Of a DNA stretch of 62,538 nt, positions 40,714 through 49,720 are shown piece by piece. Every line of letters starts with the position of its first letter. Position 1 is the stretch's first letter. The stretch is taken from the NCBI GenBank assembly GCA_030685015.1, contig JAUXWS010000058.1, forward strand, positions 1 through 62,538. The letters run 5' to 3'. The position numbers were made by a program, and so were the translations under genes. This DNA is from a bacterium. Its GTDB lineage: Bacteria > CAIWAD01. Below the pieces are notes generated by a model, which saw only the letters and a program-made list of their open reading frames with translations, did no database searches and had not been told where the DNA came from.

Positions 40714-42111
40714 CTAGAGATCGATGCGGTCGCCCTGCCGGGGCACCTGCACATGGGCGATGCCGAACTCCTTCGCCAGGTGGGCGCCAAAGGCGATGGC
40801 CCCCTCCTCCTCGCCGTGGACGACAAAGGCGTGGGCCGGCTTCTTGGCCATGCAGCCCACCCACTCGTCCAGCTCCTCCTGGTCGGCGTGGCCGCTGAAG
40901 CCGGTCAGCTCGCGGATGCGGCAGCGCACGGGGAAGGGCTCGCCGTGGATGAAGACCGTGTCCGTCCCCTGCAGGAGCAGACGGCCCAGGGTGTGGGGCG
41001 CCTGCCAGCCAGTGATGAGCAGGACCGTCTCCTCCTTCATGATGCGGTTGCGCAGGTGGTGCAGGATGCGGCCATGCTCGATCATGCCGCTGGAGGCGAT
41101 GATGATGGCCGGGCCGGACAGGTCGTTGAGGCGCTGGGAGTCCTGCACCGAGCGGGTGTAGCGCAGGGCGCGGAAGCTGAAGGGATTGCCCGGCCGGTGA
41201 AGGGCCTCCAGCGTCTCCTCGTCGTAGGTCTCGGGATGCAGGCGGAAAACGCCGGTGACGTCGGTGGCCAGCGGACTGTCCACGAAGATGGGCATGCCGG
41301 GGATGGCGCCCCGGTCGTGCAGGCGGTGGAGGGCCACCACCAGCTGCTGGGTGCGTCCCACGGCGAAGGCCGGGATGAGCACGACGCTGCGCGCGGCGTG
41401 GGCCTCCAGGATGATGTGCTCCAGTTCCGCCTCCGACTCCGGGTAGGGCGGGTGGTGGCGACCGGCGTAGGTGCTCTCGATGAGCAGGATGTCGGCGCCC
41501 TCCACCGGCAGCTCTGGATCGCGGATGATGGGGATGTCGCGGCGGCCGATGTCGCCGCTGAACAGCAGGGTGCGGGGCGGACCGCCCTCCTCCGTGATCT
41601 CAAGCCAGACGTGGGCGCTGCCCAGCATGTGGCCGGCGTCGGTGAAGCGCAGGCGGATCCCCGGCGCGATCTGCCGCCAGCGGCCGTAGACGAGGCCGCG
41701 GAAGAGGGTCATCGTCTCCCGGGCGTCCTCCGGCGTGTAGAGCGGCTCGAAGGGGGCGCGGCCCTGGCGGCGGCGCACCTTGTTGACGAAGGCCACGTCG
41801 CCCACCTGGATGTGGGCGCTGTCCTGCAGCATGAGGGTGCACAAGTCCCGGGTGGCGGGGGTGGCCCAGATCTCCCCGGCGTAGCCGTCCTTGACCAGGC
41901 TGGGCAGATTGCCCGAATGGTCGATGTGGGCGTGGGAAAGCACGATGATGTCGGGATGGCCGCCGGGCAAGGGGCGCCGGTTCTCCGCGAAGGCATCCTT
42001 GCGCTTGCCCTGCATCAGGCCGCAGTCGAGCAGGATGCGCCGGCCGCAGGCCTCGATCAGGTGGCGGGAACCGGTCACCGTGCGGGCGGCGCCATGAAAG
42101 GAGATTCTCAT
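40714..42111 (-). CDS. MBL-fold/beta-CASP RNA nuclease
   Basis: 465 residues from the ATG at 42111 (GGAGGA six bases upstream), overlapping the pyruvate kinase stop as ATGA. Metallo-beta-lactamase motif 2 is SHAHIDHSG; later metal ligands are in DAGHMLGSAH and FSGDIGRRD. The beta-CASP insert contains PAFAVGRTQQL and SSGMIEHGRILHH, and the end has GFSGHADQEEL and FVVHGEEEGA. Family members act like CPSF73 on RNA 3' ends. Stands in one operon with pyruvate kinase. Confidence 0.9.
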   Translation of the reverse strand: MRISFHGAARTVTGSRHLIEACGRRILLDCGLMQGKRKDAFAENRRPLPGGHPDIIVLSHAHIDHSGNLPSLVKDGYAGEIWATPATRDLCTLMLQDSAHIQVGDVAFVNKVRRRQGRAPFEPLYTPEDARETMTLFRGLVYGRWRQIAPGIRLRFTDAGHMLGSAHVWLEITEEGGPPRTLLFSGDIGRRDIPIIRDPELPVEGADILLIESTYAGRHHPPYPESEAELEHIILEAHAARSVVLIPAFAVGRTQQLVVALHRLHDRGAIPGMPIFVDSPLATDVTGVFRLHPETYDEETLEALHRPGNPFSFRALRYTRSVQDSQRLNDLSGPAIIIASSGMIEHGRILHHLRNRIMKEETVLLITGWQAPHTLGRLLLQGTDTVFIHGEPFPVRCRIRELTGFSGHADQEELDEWVGCMAKKPAHAFVVHGEEEGAIAFGAHLAKEFGIAHVQVPRQGDRIDL

Positions 42112-43538
42112 GCTGGATCCTCCAGGGGACAGAGATCGACGCGGATGAGATTGGTCGTGCCCGGCTGGCGGAAGGGGTGGCCGGCCGTGACGACGACGGG
42201 ATCCCCCGGACCCACCAGACCGGCGGCCCGGGCCGCCGCCTCGGCGGCGGCGATCAGTTCGTCCAGCCCCGCCTCGGGGCGGGTGCGCAGCGGCACGCAG
42301 CCCCAGCAGAGGGCCAGGCGCCGCCAGGTGCCCTCGTCCGGGGTGGCGGCCAGGATCAATTGGGCCGGCCGGTAACGCGCCACGTGGCGGGCCGTGCCGC
42401 CGCTCATGGTGCAGGTGAGGATGGCCGCCGCGCCAATGCGCCAGGCCAGGTCGCAGGCGGCGTGGGCCACGGCCTGGGGCGGGTCGCAGATCCCCTCCGG
42501 GTAGAAGCGGCGCATCCACAAGCGGTGGGGGAAGTCCCGCTCGGTGGCCCGCGCCACACGGTCCATCATCTCGAGGGCCACCACCGGCCAGGCGCCGGCC
42601 GCCGTCTCCTCCGAGAGCATGACCGCGTCCGTGCCGTCCAGAATGGCGTTGGCCACGTCCGCCACCTCGGCCCGGGTGGGGCGGGGGGATTCCACCATGG
42701 AGCGCAGCATCTGGGTGGCGGTGATGACCGGCTTGCCGGCGCGGTTGGCCTTCTCGATGAGCAGCTTCTGCACCCGGGGCACCTCCTCCAGGGGGATGTC
42801 GACGCCCAGGTCGCCCCGCGCCACCATCAGGCCCTCCACCGCGGCCAGGATGGCATCGATCTCGGCCAGGGCCTCGTGCTTCTCGATCTTGGCGATGAGG
42901 GGACAGGCGCCGCCCAACCCCTCCATCACGGCCCGCGCCTCCTCCACATCGGCGGCGCTGCGCACGAAGGAGAGGGCGACGTAATCCACCCCCTGCTCCA
43001 GGCCGAAGGCCAGATCCCGCCGGTCCTGCTCCGACAGGATGGGGGCGCGGATGCTGCGCGACGGCAGGTTGATCCCCTTGCGCGAGCCCAGCTCCCCGCC
43101 GGTGACGACCCGGCAGCGGATGTCCTCCCCCGTGCTCGCCAGCACCTTCAGCTCCAGGGCGCCGTCGGCCAGGAGCAGCGTGTCGCCGGCCTCGACATCG
43201 TGGGCCAGGCCCTTGTAGCCCAGCGAGACCTCGTGCACATCGCCCGGCACCTCGCGGGCGGTGAGGGTGAACTCGTCGCCGGGGCGCAAGGTGACGGAGC
43301 CCTCCGCGAAGGTGCCGATGCGGACCTTGGGACCCGCCAGATCCTGCAGGATGGCCACCGGCCGCCCCGCCAGCGCGGCCAGGCGGCGGATGTGGCGGAT
43401 CTTGGCGGCATGGGAGGCGTGGTCGCCGTGCGAGAAGTTGAGGCGGGCGACATCCATGCCCGCCGCCACCAGTCGTTCCAGGATATCGGGCGATTCCGAG
43501 GCGGGTCCGATGGTGCAGACGATCTTGGTCCGGCGCAT
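42108..43538 (-). CDS. pyk: Pyruvate kinase
   Basis: 476 residues from the ATG at 43538 (GGGAG upstream). N-terminal RRTKIVCTIGPASES and MDVARLNFSHGDH; catalytic-loop ICPL-type IAKIEKHEALAEIDAI; MVARGDLGVDIPLEEVP; substrate site ITATQMLRSMVESPRPTRAE and VANAILDGTDAVMLSEETAAG. Last step of glycolysis, PEP plus ADP to pyruvate plus ATP. Normal length. Divergent from the UbiA gene with a 94-base gap. Confidence 0.97.
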   Translation of the reverse strand: MRRTKIVCTIGPASESPDILERLVAAGMDVARLNFSHGDHASHAAKIRHIRRLAALAGRPVAILQDLAGPKVRIGTFAEGSVTLRPGDEFTLTAREVPGDVHEVSLGYKGLAHDVEAGDTLLLADGALELKVLASTGEDIRCRVVTGGELGSRKGINLPSRSIRAPILSEQDRRDLAFGLEQGVDYVALSFVRSAADVEEARAVMEGLGGACPLIAKIEKHEALAEIDAILAAVEGLMVARGDLGVDIPLEEVPRVQKLLIEKANRAGKPVITATQMLRSMVESPRPTRAEVADVANAILDGTDAVMLSEETAAGAWPVVALEMMDRVARATERDFPHRLWMRRFYPEGICDPPQAVAHAACDLAWRIGAAAILTCTMSGGTARHVARYRPAQLILAATPDEGTWRRLALCWGCVPLRTRPEAGLDELIAAAEAAARAAGLVGPGDPVVVTAGHPFRQPGTTNLIRVDLCPLEDPA

Positions 43539-43632
43539 GCAAGCTCCCGGCGTTGGTAGGAACCAGGGCCAAGGTAGGACTTCCCCGCGTCGGCCTCCTG
43601 GCGAGCCCGGCGCGCCCTTGGTACCTTCCCCC

Positions 43633-44469
43633 ATGGCGTGGCTTCAGCTCATCCGCATCCATCAGTGGCCGAAAAATCTCTTCGTGCTGGCCGGCCTCTT
43701 TTTCGGCGCCCGCTGGAGTGATCCCACCGCCTGGCAGGCGGCCCTGGCCGCTTTCGCCCTGTTCTGCCTTGCCTCCAGCCTGGTCTACCTCTTCAACGAC
43801 CTGCGCGACCGTGAGTCCGACCGCCAGCACCCGCGCAAGCGGACGCGCCCCCTCGCCTCCGGCGTGATCACGCCGGCCGCGGCCTGGCGCGCGCTGGTCC
43901 TCGGCGCCATCCTGCTGTGCCTGTTGGCCATCTGGTGGCGCCCGCCCGGCGTCGGCCTGCTGGCCCTCTACCTCGCCCTCAACCTGGGCTACTCGCTCGG
44001 TCTCAAACACCTGCCGGTCCTTGACCTGCTGCTCGTCACGGCGGGTTTCGTCATCCGCGTGCTGGCCGGCACCCAAGCGGTGCAGGTGCCCGCCTCGAGC
44101 TGGATCCTGCTCTGCTCGGGCGCCCTCGCCTTCTTCCTGGCCGTGGCCAAGCGCCGCCTGGACCTGCCCGACGCCGGCGGCGGGGACCCCACCTTCCGCG
44201 GTCACGCCCCGGCCTTCCTTGACCAGTTGCTCGCCTTGGGGGCGGCCTGCACCATTGTCTTCTACGGACTCTACGCCATCGAACTGAACCTGGCGGCCGT
44301 GGCCCGCCACGACTTCCTCTGGACCCTGTCCTTCGTCGTCTTTGGCGTGCTCCATTACCTGGGCCAGGTCCATCGGCACCAGGGCAGCGGCCGCGGCCTG
44401 CTCCTGGACACACCCTTGGCCGCCACCGTGGCCGGCTGGCTGCTCACCTGCTGGATCCTGCTGCGGTGA
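43633..44469 (+). CDS. UbiA-family prenyltransferase, decaprenyl-phosphate phosphoribosyltransferase type
   Basis: 278 residues from the ATG at 43633. Eight or nine membrane segments. The first Asp-rich motif is NDLRDRESDRQHPRKRTRP, the second lies in VAKRRLDLPD. The N-terminal LIRIHQWPKNLFVLAGLFFG is characteristic of the phosphoribosyl-decaprenyl-phosphate synthase branch. It would attach phosphoribose to a polyprenyl phosphate. Its stop overlaps the GTG start of the FAD oxidase (GTGA), and the next two genes encode the matching epimerase pair. Confidence 0.85.
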   Translation: MAWLQLIRIHQWPKNLFVLAGLFFGARWSDPTAWQAALAAFALFCLASSLVYLFNDLRDRESDRQHPRKRTRPLASGVITPAAAWRALVLGAILLCLLAIWWRPPGVGLLALYLALNLGYSLGLKHLPVLDLLLVTAGFVIRVLAGTQAVQVPASSWILLCSGALAFFLAVAKRRLDLPDAGGGDPTFRGHAPAFLDQLLALGAACTIVFYGLYAIELNLAAVARHDFLWTLSFVVFGVLHYLGQVHRHQGSGRGLLLDTPLAATVAGWLLTCWILLR

Positions 44470-45803
44470 AGGAGCAGCGCCGCCGCCTCGCCGGCTGGGG
44501 CGGTCTGCCCCGCCCGCCCGCCCGCCTGCTGCGACCGTCCGGCGCCGAGGACTTCGCCCAATGGCTGCGGGCGGAACCCGGCACGCTGGTCGGGCTCCGC
44601 GGCTTGGGACGCAGTTACGGGGACGCCGCCACCGGTGATCTGATGCTGGATACCACCCGGCTGCGCGGGCGCTTCGAACTGGACGTGGAGCGCGGCTGCT
44701 TGACCGCCTCGGCCGGCTGGAGCCTGGGCGAGGTGCTGGCCCGCACCCTCCCCGCCGGCTGGGCGCCCGCCGTGCTCCCGGGAACGCGCCACGTCACGCT
44801 GGGCGGCGCCGTGGCCGCCGACGTCCACGGCAAGAACCACCACGTGGCGGGGGCCTTCTGCCGGCACGTGGAGCATCTGCGTGTCCTGCTGGCCGATGGC
44901 CGCGTGGTGGACTGCGACCGCGGCAGGGAGGCCGGCCTTTTCCAGGCCTGCTGCGGAGGCATGGGCCTGACCGGCGCCATCCTGGAGGTGGGCCTGCGTC
45001 TGGCGCCGCGGCGGGGCGGACGCTTCCTTCGCCGCACCGTCGCCTGCCCTGATCTCGAGCTGGCCCTGCGCGTCCTCGGCGAGAGTCCCCAGAGCCACAC
45101 GGTCGCCTGGGTGGATGCCGCCGCGTCTGGACCGGGTCTGGGCCGCGCCCTCGTCTATCTGGGAGATCCCCTGGACGAGGTCGAGGCGCCGCGCCGGGCG
45201 CCCGGCGCCCGCCTGGGCCTGCCCGGCCGACCGCCAGTCAATCTGGTGCGGCCGGCCCTGGTGCGCGCCTTCAACGAGCTGGTCTGGCGGGGCGGCCGCC
45301 GGCAGCACGGACTGAGCGATGTCCAGGCCCACGGCGCCTTCTTCTGGCCCCTGGACGCGGTGGCCGGGTGGAACCGCGCCTACGGCCCCCACGGCTTCCA
45401 CCAGTTCCAGTGCCTGCTGCCGGCCGAACTCATCCAAGCGCGGGGGGCGGCCCCCTTTCAGCGCCTGCTCGAGCTTTTCCTGCCGGCGGGCGGTGGCAGT
45501 CTGGCCGTGATGAAGACGATGGGAGAGCGTGACGAGGGAACGGCCCCCATCGCTTTTCCGGGGGCGGGCGCCACCCTGGCCCTCGACTTGCCGGCGGGCG
45601 AAGCCGCCCGGGCCGCGCTCAAACAGGCGCATCGCCTCGTGGCGGACTGGGGCGGCCGCGTCTACCTGGCCAAGGACGCCGTGCTGGAGGCGGCGCTCTT
45701 CGCCGCCATGACCCCCGGCCTGGCCGCCTGGCGGATCCTGCGCGACCAGTGGGATCCCCGGCGCCGCTGGACAACGGACCTGTCAAGGCGATTGGAGCTG
45801 TGA
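44466..45803 (+). CDS. DprE1-like FAD-dependent polyprenyl-phosphoribose oxidase
   Basis: 445 residues, GTG start overlapping the UbiA stop. FAD_binding_4 domain: LRGLGRSYGDAA, PGTRHVTLGGAVAADVHGKN, and CGGMGLTGAILEVGL, all DprE1-like. The C-terminal substrate domain has HGFHQFQCLLP and YLAKDAVLEAALF. It would oxidise the 2'-OH of polyprenylphosphoryl ribose to the keto form, the first half of ribose-to-arabinose epimerisation. The DprE1 cysteine region (GKNHHVAGAFCRHV) is present. Confidence 0.85.
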   Translation: MKEQRRRLAGWGGLPRPPARLLRPSGAEDFAQWLRAEPGTLVGLRGLGRSYGDAATGDLMLDTTRLRGRFELDVERGCLTASAGWSLGEVLARTLPAGWAPAVLPGTRHVTLGGAVAADVHGKNHHVAGAFCRHVEHLRVLLADGRVVDCDRGREAGLFQACCGGMGLTGAILEVGLRLAPRRGGRFLRRTVACPDLELALRVLGESPQSHTVAWVDAAASGPGLGRALVYLGDPLDEVEAPRRAPGARLGLPGRPPVNLVRPALVRAFNELVWRGGRRQHGLSDVQAHGAFFWPLDAVAGWNRAYGPHGFHQFQCLLPAELIQARGAAPFQRLLELFLPAGGGSLAVMKTMGERDEGTAPIAFPGAGATLALDLPAGEAARAALKQAHRLVADWGGRVYLAKDAVLEAALFAAMTPGLAAWRILRDQWDPRRRWTTDLSRRLEL

Positions 45804-46528
45804 TGGATGGACTGGTGCTGGGGGCCGGCTCGGGCATCGCCCGCGCCGTGCTGCGCCAGGCGTGGCGCGAAGAGGATGGGAAGGCGCGCTGGGTGCTGGC
45901 CTCGCGCTCGGGTGAGGCCTTGCCGGACCTCGCCGCGGCAGCGGGCGGACGCCGCCTGCAATGGGCCCGCGCCGAGGCCCGGGAGAATCCCGCTCCCTGG
46001 CTGGCCAGGGTCGGGGCCGATGGCTGGCGTCCCCAGTTGATCCTGGTGGCTTGGGGCATCCTCGTGCCGGAGGGGCGCGGCACGGCCGCCGAACTGGCCC
46101 ACATGCGGGAGGTCAACGGCGCCGCCACCCTGCGCTGGCTGGAGGAGCTGGCCGGCTGGCTGGGGGAGGCACGCTCCGCCGAAGCGCCGCGCATCGCCGT
46201 GCTGGGCAGCGTGGCGGGAGACAGGCCCCGGCGGCGCCAGTGGGAGTACAGCCTGAGCAAGCAGGAACTGGAACGGGGCATCGACCGCCTGCGCCGCCGC
46301 ACACCCTGGGTGCGTTACGTGCTGGTCAAGCCCGGTCCCGTGGCGACGCCCATGACCGCCCATCTCCCGCCCGGGCCTCTCCTGTCAAGGCCCGAGGCGA
46401 TCGCGCCACGCATCTGGAGCGCCTGGCGGGCGGGCCGCCCCGCGGTCTACGCCCCCGCCTGGTGGGGAGCCATCTCGCGCTTGCTCTCCCTCGTGCCCGA
46501 GCCTCTCTGGAAGCACGTCCCTTTCTGA
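45803..46528 (+). CDS. DprE2-like SDR reductase
   Basis: 241 residues; the ATG at 45803 overlaps the stop of the oxidase gene (TGATG). Short-chain dehydrogenase fold: nucleotide site VLGAGSGIARAV (residues 5-16), NAG-like turn in MREVNGAA, catalytic Ser in IAVLGSVAGDR and YSLSKQEL (Tyr-x3-Lys). It would reduce the keto intermediate from the DprE1-like enzyme to polyprenylphosphoryl arabinose. Last gene of the three-gene operon. Confidence 0.83.
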   Translation: MDGLVLGAGSGIARAVLRQAWREEDGKARWVLASRSGEALPDLAAAAGGRRLQWARAEARENPAPWLARVGADGWRPQLILVAWGILVPEGRGTAAELAHMREVNGAATLRWLEELAGWLGEARSAEAPRIAVLGSVAGDRPRRRQWEYSLSKQELERGIDRLRRRTPWVRYVLVKPGPVATPMTAHLPPGPLLSRPEAIAPRIWSAWRAGRPAVYAPAWWGAISRLLSLVPEPLWKHVPF

Positions 46529-46582
46529 GCGCGACCGCGGCCCGGCGTGGGGCGGGCAGGTCCGTTGATCGGGCTGCGGGGA

Positions 46583-49408
46583 TCAGGTCTCCGGCCGGAG
46601 TTCCAGCTCCAGCGTGAGGATCTCCGCCGGCCCCAGGTCCACGTGCAGGTCACGCTCCGTCACGGGCAGATCCGCGAGGCGCTCCTCGAGCAGGCTGCAA
46701 CGCCACGCGCCCCGCAGCGGCGCCCCGCAGCGCAGAGTCTCCCGCACAGGGTCTCGATCCAGGTTGCAGAGGCGCACGATGAGCGTGCCGCGCTCCGCCT
46801 GCCGTTTCAGCGCCGAGATCTCCACCACCTCCGGCCGCATCTGCTCCACCAGCGCGGGCGGCTCCGGCCGGCGCCCCTCCGCCACGCCCTGCCGCAGCAG
46901 GGGAGGAATACGCCAGCGGCGGCTCCAGGCGCGCACGCCGGCCTCCCGCCAGCCCCCGCTGTAGGGCATGACCGCCAGCCGCGCCCGCCGAAGACCCAGG
47001 CATTGCGCCTCCGGGGTGTGCAGAGTGGGGCCGGCGTTCTGGCGGCGGGTGGAGAGGTCGTCGCGGCTCAGCCAGTCCACCCCGCGCATCAGAGTGAGCG
47101 CCAGGGTGACGTCCCCCTCCTCCGTTCGCCACCCCTCGATCTCGGGCAGGCCCTGATTGAAGAGGGCGAGGCCCGCCCCTCCCGCCTCCACCAGGCTGAA
47201 CTCCTGTTGCGGCACTGTCCCCAGCGGGGGCTGGACCCAGGCGCTGCCGTCCGGCAGTTCCAGGCCGCGCTCCCTCAGCTCGAAGTGGCCGTGCGAGACG
47301 ATGGCCGGCGCCGCCAGGCCCGTGGGCAGCAAAAGGCGCAGGCGGTGGTCGCGGATGCGGTTGTCCACCTGCAGCTCCACTTCAAGGAGGGGTGACCCCG
47401 CCGCCAGGCGCAGGAGGATGGACAGGGGCACGGGCACGAGCTCCGCCGAGCGCCCGCCGCGATCAGGCGCCAGGGCAGCGGGCAAGGGCCACTCCAGCTC
47501 GCAGCGCAGGGCGGCGCTGAATCCCCCGTCCTCCTGCGGGTGGATGAGGCCACGCAGCCCCGCGCTGGTCTCGCGACCCGTCCGCGGGGCCGGCGCCCAG
47601 TCGTACTCGTCGCCCGCGTCCTCCTGGTCCTCGAGCAGGCCCAGCCCCTGCCAGCGTCGTCCGCTGGCCTTGTGCAGCAGGTCGAAACGCCCGTCGGGTC
47701 GCAGCCAGGCCTTGATCAGCTCATTTTCCAGCCAGGCGCCCTCCGGCGAGAGGAGGACGGCGCGGGCCTCGCCGGTGGCGGCGAAAGGATCTCCGGGCAG
47801 CGGCGCCGACCTGCGGGGGCGCAGGTGGAAATGCCGCCAGGCCAGGGCGGGCAGCTCGGGCTGGAACTCGATGAGGAGGAACTGGTCGGTGAGGCCGGGA
47901 TCCCCCGGCTGGCGCACGATGCGGTCGCCGTAGCGCTCCAGATAGGTGCGCAGCAGGGTGTCCTGCTCGCGCCAGTCCAGGCAGGAGCGGTAGTCGATGC
48001 CCCAGAAGCGCTCCAGCCAATGGCGCTCCAGCACGCGAAAGGGCAGGGGCCGTCCCCGCTCGTCCACCAGTTCGAGGTCCTCGGCGGGACGGTCCTCGGG
48101 CAGCAGGATCACCCAGCGGCGCAGGCGGTCGCGGCGGGGAAAAGGGAGCGAATTGAAGGCGGACAGGCAGGTGGCGGTGTCCCCTTTCCGCTGTGGGGCG
48201 AATAGCGGCGTGACGGCGCCCATCACCTGGCGCAGGCCCTCCTCGCCGGCCTGGATCACCTGGGCGAAGCGGTTCTCCATCTCGCGGTGCACCTCGTCCG
48301 TGGAGCAGCCGCAGATCGAGTCGTGGGGGTGGTTGCGCAGGAGCAGGCCCCAACACTGGCGCAGCAGGCCGGGGGGCAGTCCGCCGCCTCCCGCCTGGCC
48401 GGCCAGCAGGTCCAGCGGCTCGAGGATCTCCGCCAGCAGGCGCTGGCAGCGGTCGTTCTCCTGTTTCAGGTAGAGGCGGGCCGACCACACGCCGCTGAGC
48501 AGGTGGGCCTGGCGTCCGCCGCGCAGCTCGCCCGCCCAGATCCGCGGCTCCAGATCCTGGGCGGCCACATCGCGCAGAAAGGCCGCGTGGCTGGAATGAA
48601 GCAGGACAAGACCCGGCGCCAGCCGGCGGACCAGCTGGAGAATGGCCGGCAGTTCGGGCTGGGGCGGGTGGTGGTCGCAACCGTTGTTCATCAGCCAGAC
48701 CCGCCCCCGCGCCGCTTCGGCCACCCTGGCCAGCCGCTCGAGGAACTGGCGGGCCCCCCGCTCGAGGTCGGGCCGCCGCCCCACGTTGATCTCCCAGATC
48801 TCCTCGTAGCCCAGGGCCGAGGCGTCACAGTATCCGGCGGGCAGATTGACGGCCTGCACGCGGCTGCCGTCCGGGGCCTCCCAGGTCCACTCGCTGCCCA
48901 GGGCGCCGATCTCGTCGCCGTGGCCGCGCCAATAGATGAAGGAAGCGATGCCGGCCCGCCGCAGCAGCTGGGGCATCTGGGCGATGTGGCCGAAACTGTC
49001 CGGCATGTAGCCCACCGCCGCCGCGCCGCCCAGCCCGGCGCAGATGCGGGCGCCCTCCAGCAGGTTGCGCACGGTGGCCTCGCCCGAGACGAGGAACTCG
49101 TCGGGGAGGACGGCCCAGGGTCCGATGGCCAGTCGCCCCTCCTCCACCAGCCGGCGCAGGCGCGGAGCCGCCTCGGGACGGATCTCCAGGTAATCCTCCA
49201 GGGCCACGGCCTGGCCGTCCAGCGCGAAATGCCGGTAGTCCGGATCGCGCTCGAGCAGGTCCAGCACCTGGTCCACCACGCGGACGAGGCGCAGGCGGAA
49301 GGTCTGGTAGGACAGGTACCATTCGCGGTCCCAGTGGGTGTGGGACACCACATGCACGGTTCCCTGCAGTGTGCGGGGATCAGGGACGGAGTCGTCGACG
49401 CTCTTCAT
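46583..49408 (-). CDS. GH38 alpha-mannosidase (MngB-like)
   Basis: 941 residues. Zinc site HTHWDREW (23-30) and nucleophile Asp137 in GYMPDSFGH mark glycoside hydrolase family 38. The domain order is catalytic barrel, three-helix middle (near SHAAFL to NHPHDSICGC), and long beta-sandwich C-terminal half, as in mannosylglycerate hydrolase. No signal peptide, so cytoplasmic. It cleaves alpha-mannosides imported by the neighbouring symporter. Last gene of the minus-strand mannoside cluster, separated by about 310 bases from it. Confidence 0.93.
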   Translation of the reverse strand: MKSVDDSVPDPRTLQGTVHVVSHTHWDREWYLSYQTFRLRLVRVVDQVLDLLERDPDYRHFALDGQAVALEDYLEIRPEAAPRLRRLVEEGRLAIGPWAVLPDEFLVSGEATVRNLLEGARICAGLGGAAAVGYMPDSFGHIAQMPQLLRRAGIASFIYWRGHGDEIGALGSEWTWEAPDGSRVQAVNLPAGYCDASALGYEEIWEINVGRRPDLERGARQFLERLARVAEAARGRVWLMNNGCDHHPPQPELPAILQLVRRLAPGLVLLHSSHAAFLRDVAAQDLEPRIWAGELRGGRQAHLLSGVWSARLYLKQENDRCQRLLAEILEPLDLLAGQAGGGGLPPGLLRQCWGLLLRNHPHDSICGCSTDEVHREMENRFAQVIQAGEEGLRQVMGAVTPLFAPQRKGDTATCLSAFNSLPFPRRDRLRRWVILLPEDRPAEDLELVDERGRPLPFRVLERHWLERFWGIDYRSCLDWREQDTLLRTYLERYGDRIVRQPGDPGLTDQFLLIEFQPELPALAWRHFHLRPRRSAPLPGDPFAATGEARAVLLSPEGAWLENELIKAWLRPDGRFDLLHKASGRRWQGLGLLEDQEDAGDEYDWAPAPRTGRETSAGLRGLIHPQEDGGFSAALRCELEWPLPAALAPDRGGRSAELVPVPLSILLRLAAGSPLLEVELQVDNRIRDHRLRLLLPTGLAAPAIVSHGHFELRERGLELPDGSAWVQPPLGTVPQQEFSLVEAGGAGLALFNQGLPEIEGWRTEEGDVTLALTLMRGVDWLSRDDLSTRRQNAGPTLHTPEAQCLGLRRARLAVMPYSGGWREAGVRAWSRRWRIPPLLRQGVAEGRRPEPPALVEQMRPEVVEISALKRQAERGTLIVRLCNLDRDPVRETLRCGAPLRGAWRCSLLEERLADLPVTERDLHVDLGPAEILTLELELRPET

Positions 49409-49720
49409 GGTGTCTGCCTGTGTATCATCCTGGGATCCTCCCGCCGCGCATGGTCACGCATTCTGCTCGACTCATTCAGTTTGGGCTGAACGACGGTTCG
49501 CCCTCCCACCACCCCCCTCCCGCCCGGGGCACTGGGCAATCCTCAAAATGATCCCCGTACATGCCGCGTTCCGCGAACTTTCTCACGCGGGCGATCCCTG
49601 CCGGTGACACCCGCCCCTTGCGGCAGCGCCCATGGCCCCTGGCTGTTCCATCCGATGGACGATCATCTGACCCGCCCCTCGTCAGCCCGCCCAGCCTCTT
49701 GCCGGAAACCACCCACCGCC
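49409..49720. other. Intergenic region between symporter and GH38 genes
   Basis: About 310 bases, no gene seen. The left part contains TTCAGTTTGGGC-type AT-richer sequence just upstream of the GH38 start, which could hold its promoter, but no confident boxes were found. Confidence 0.3.
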
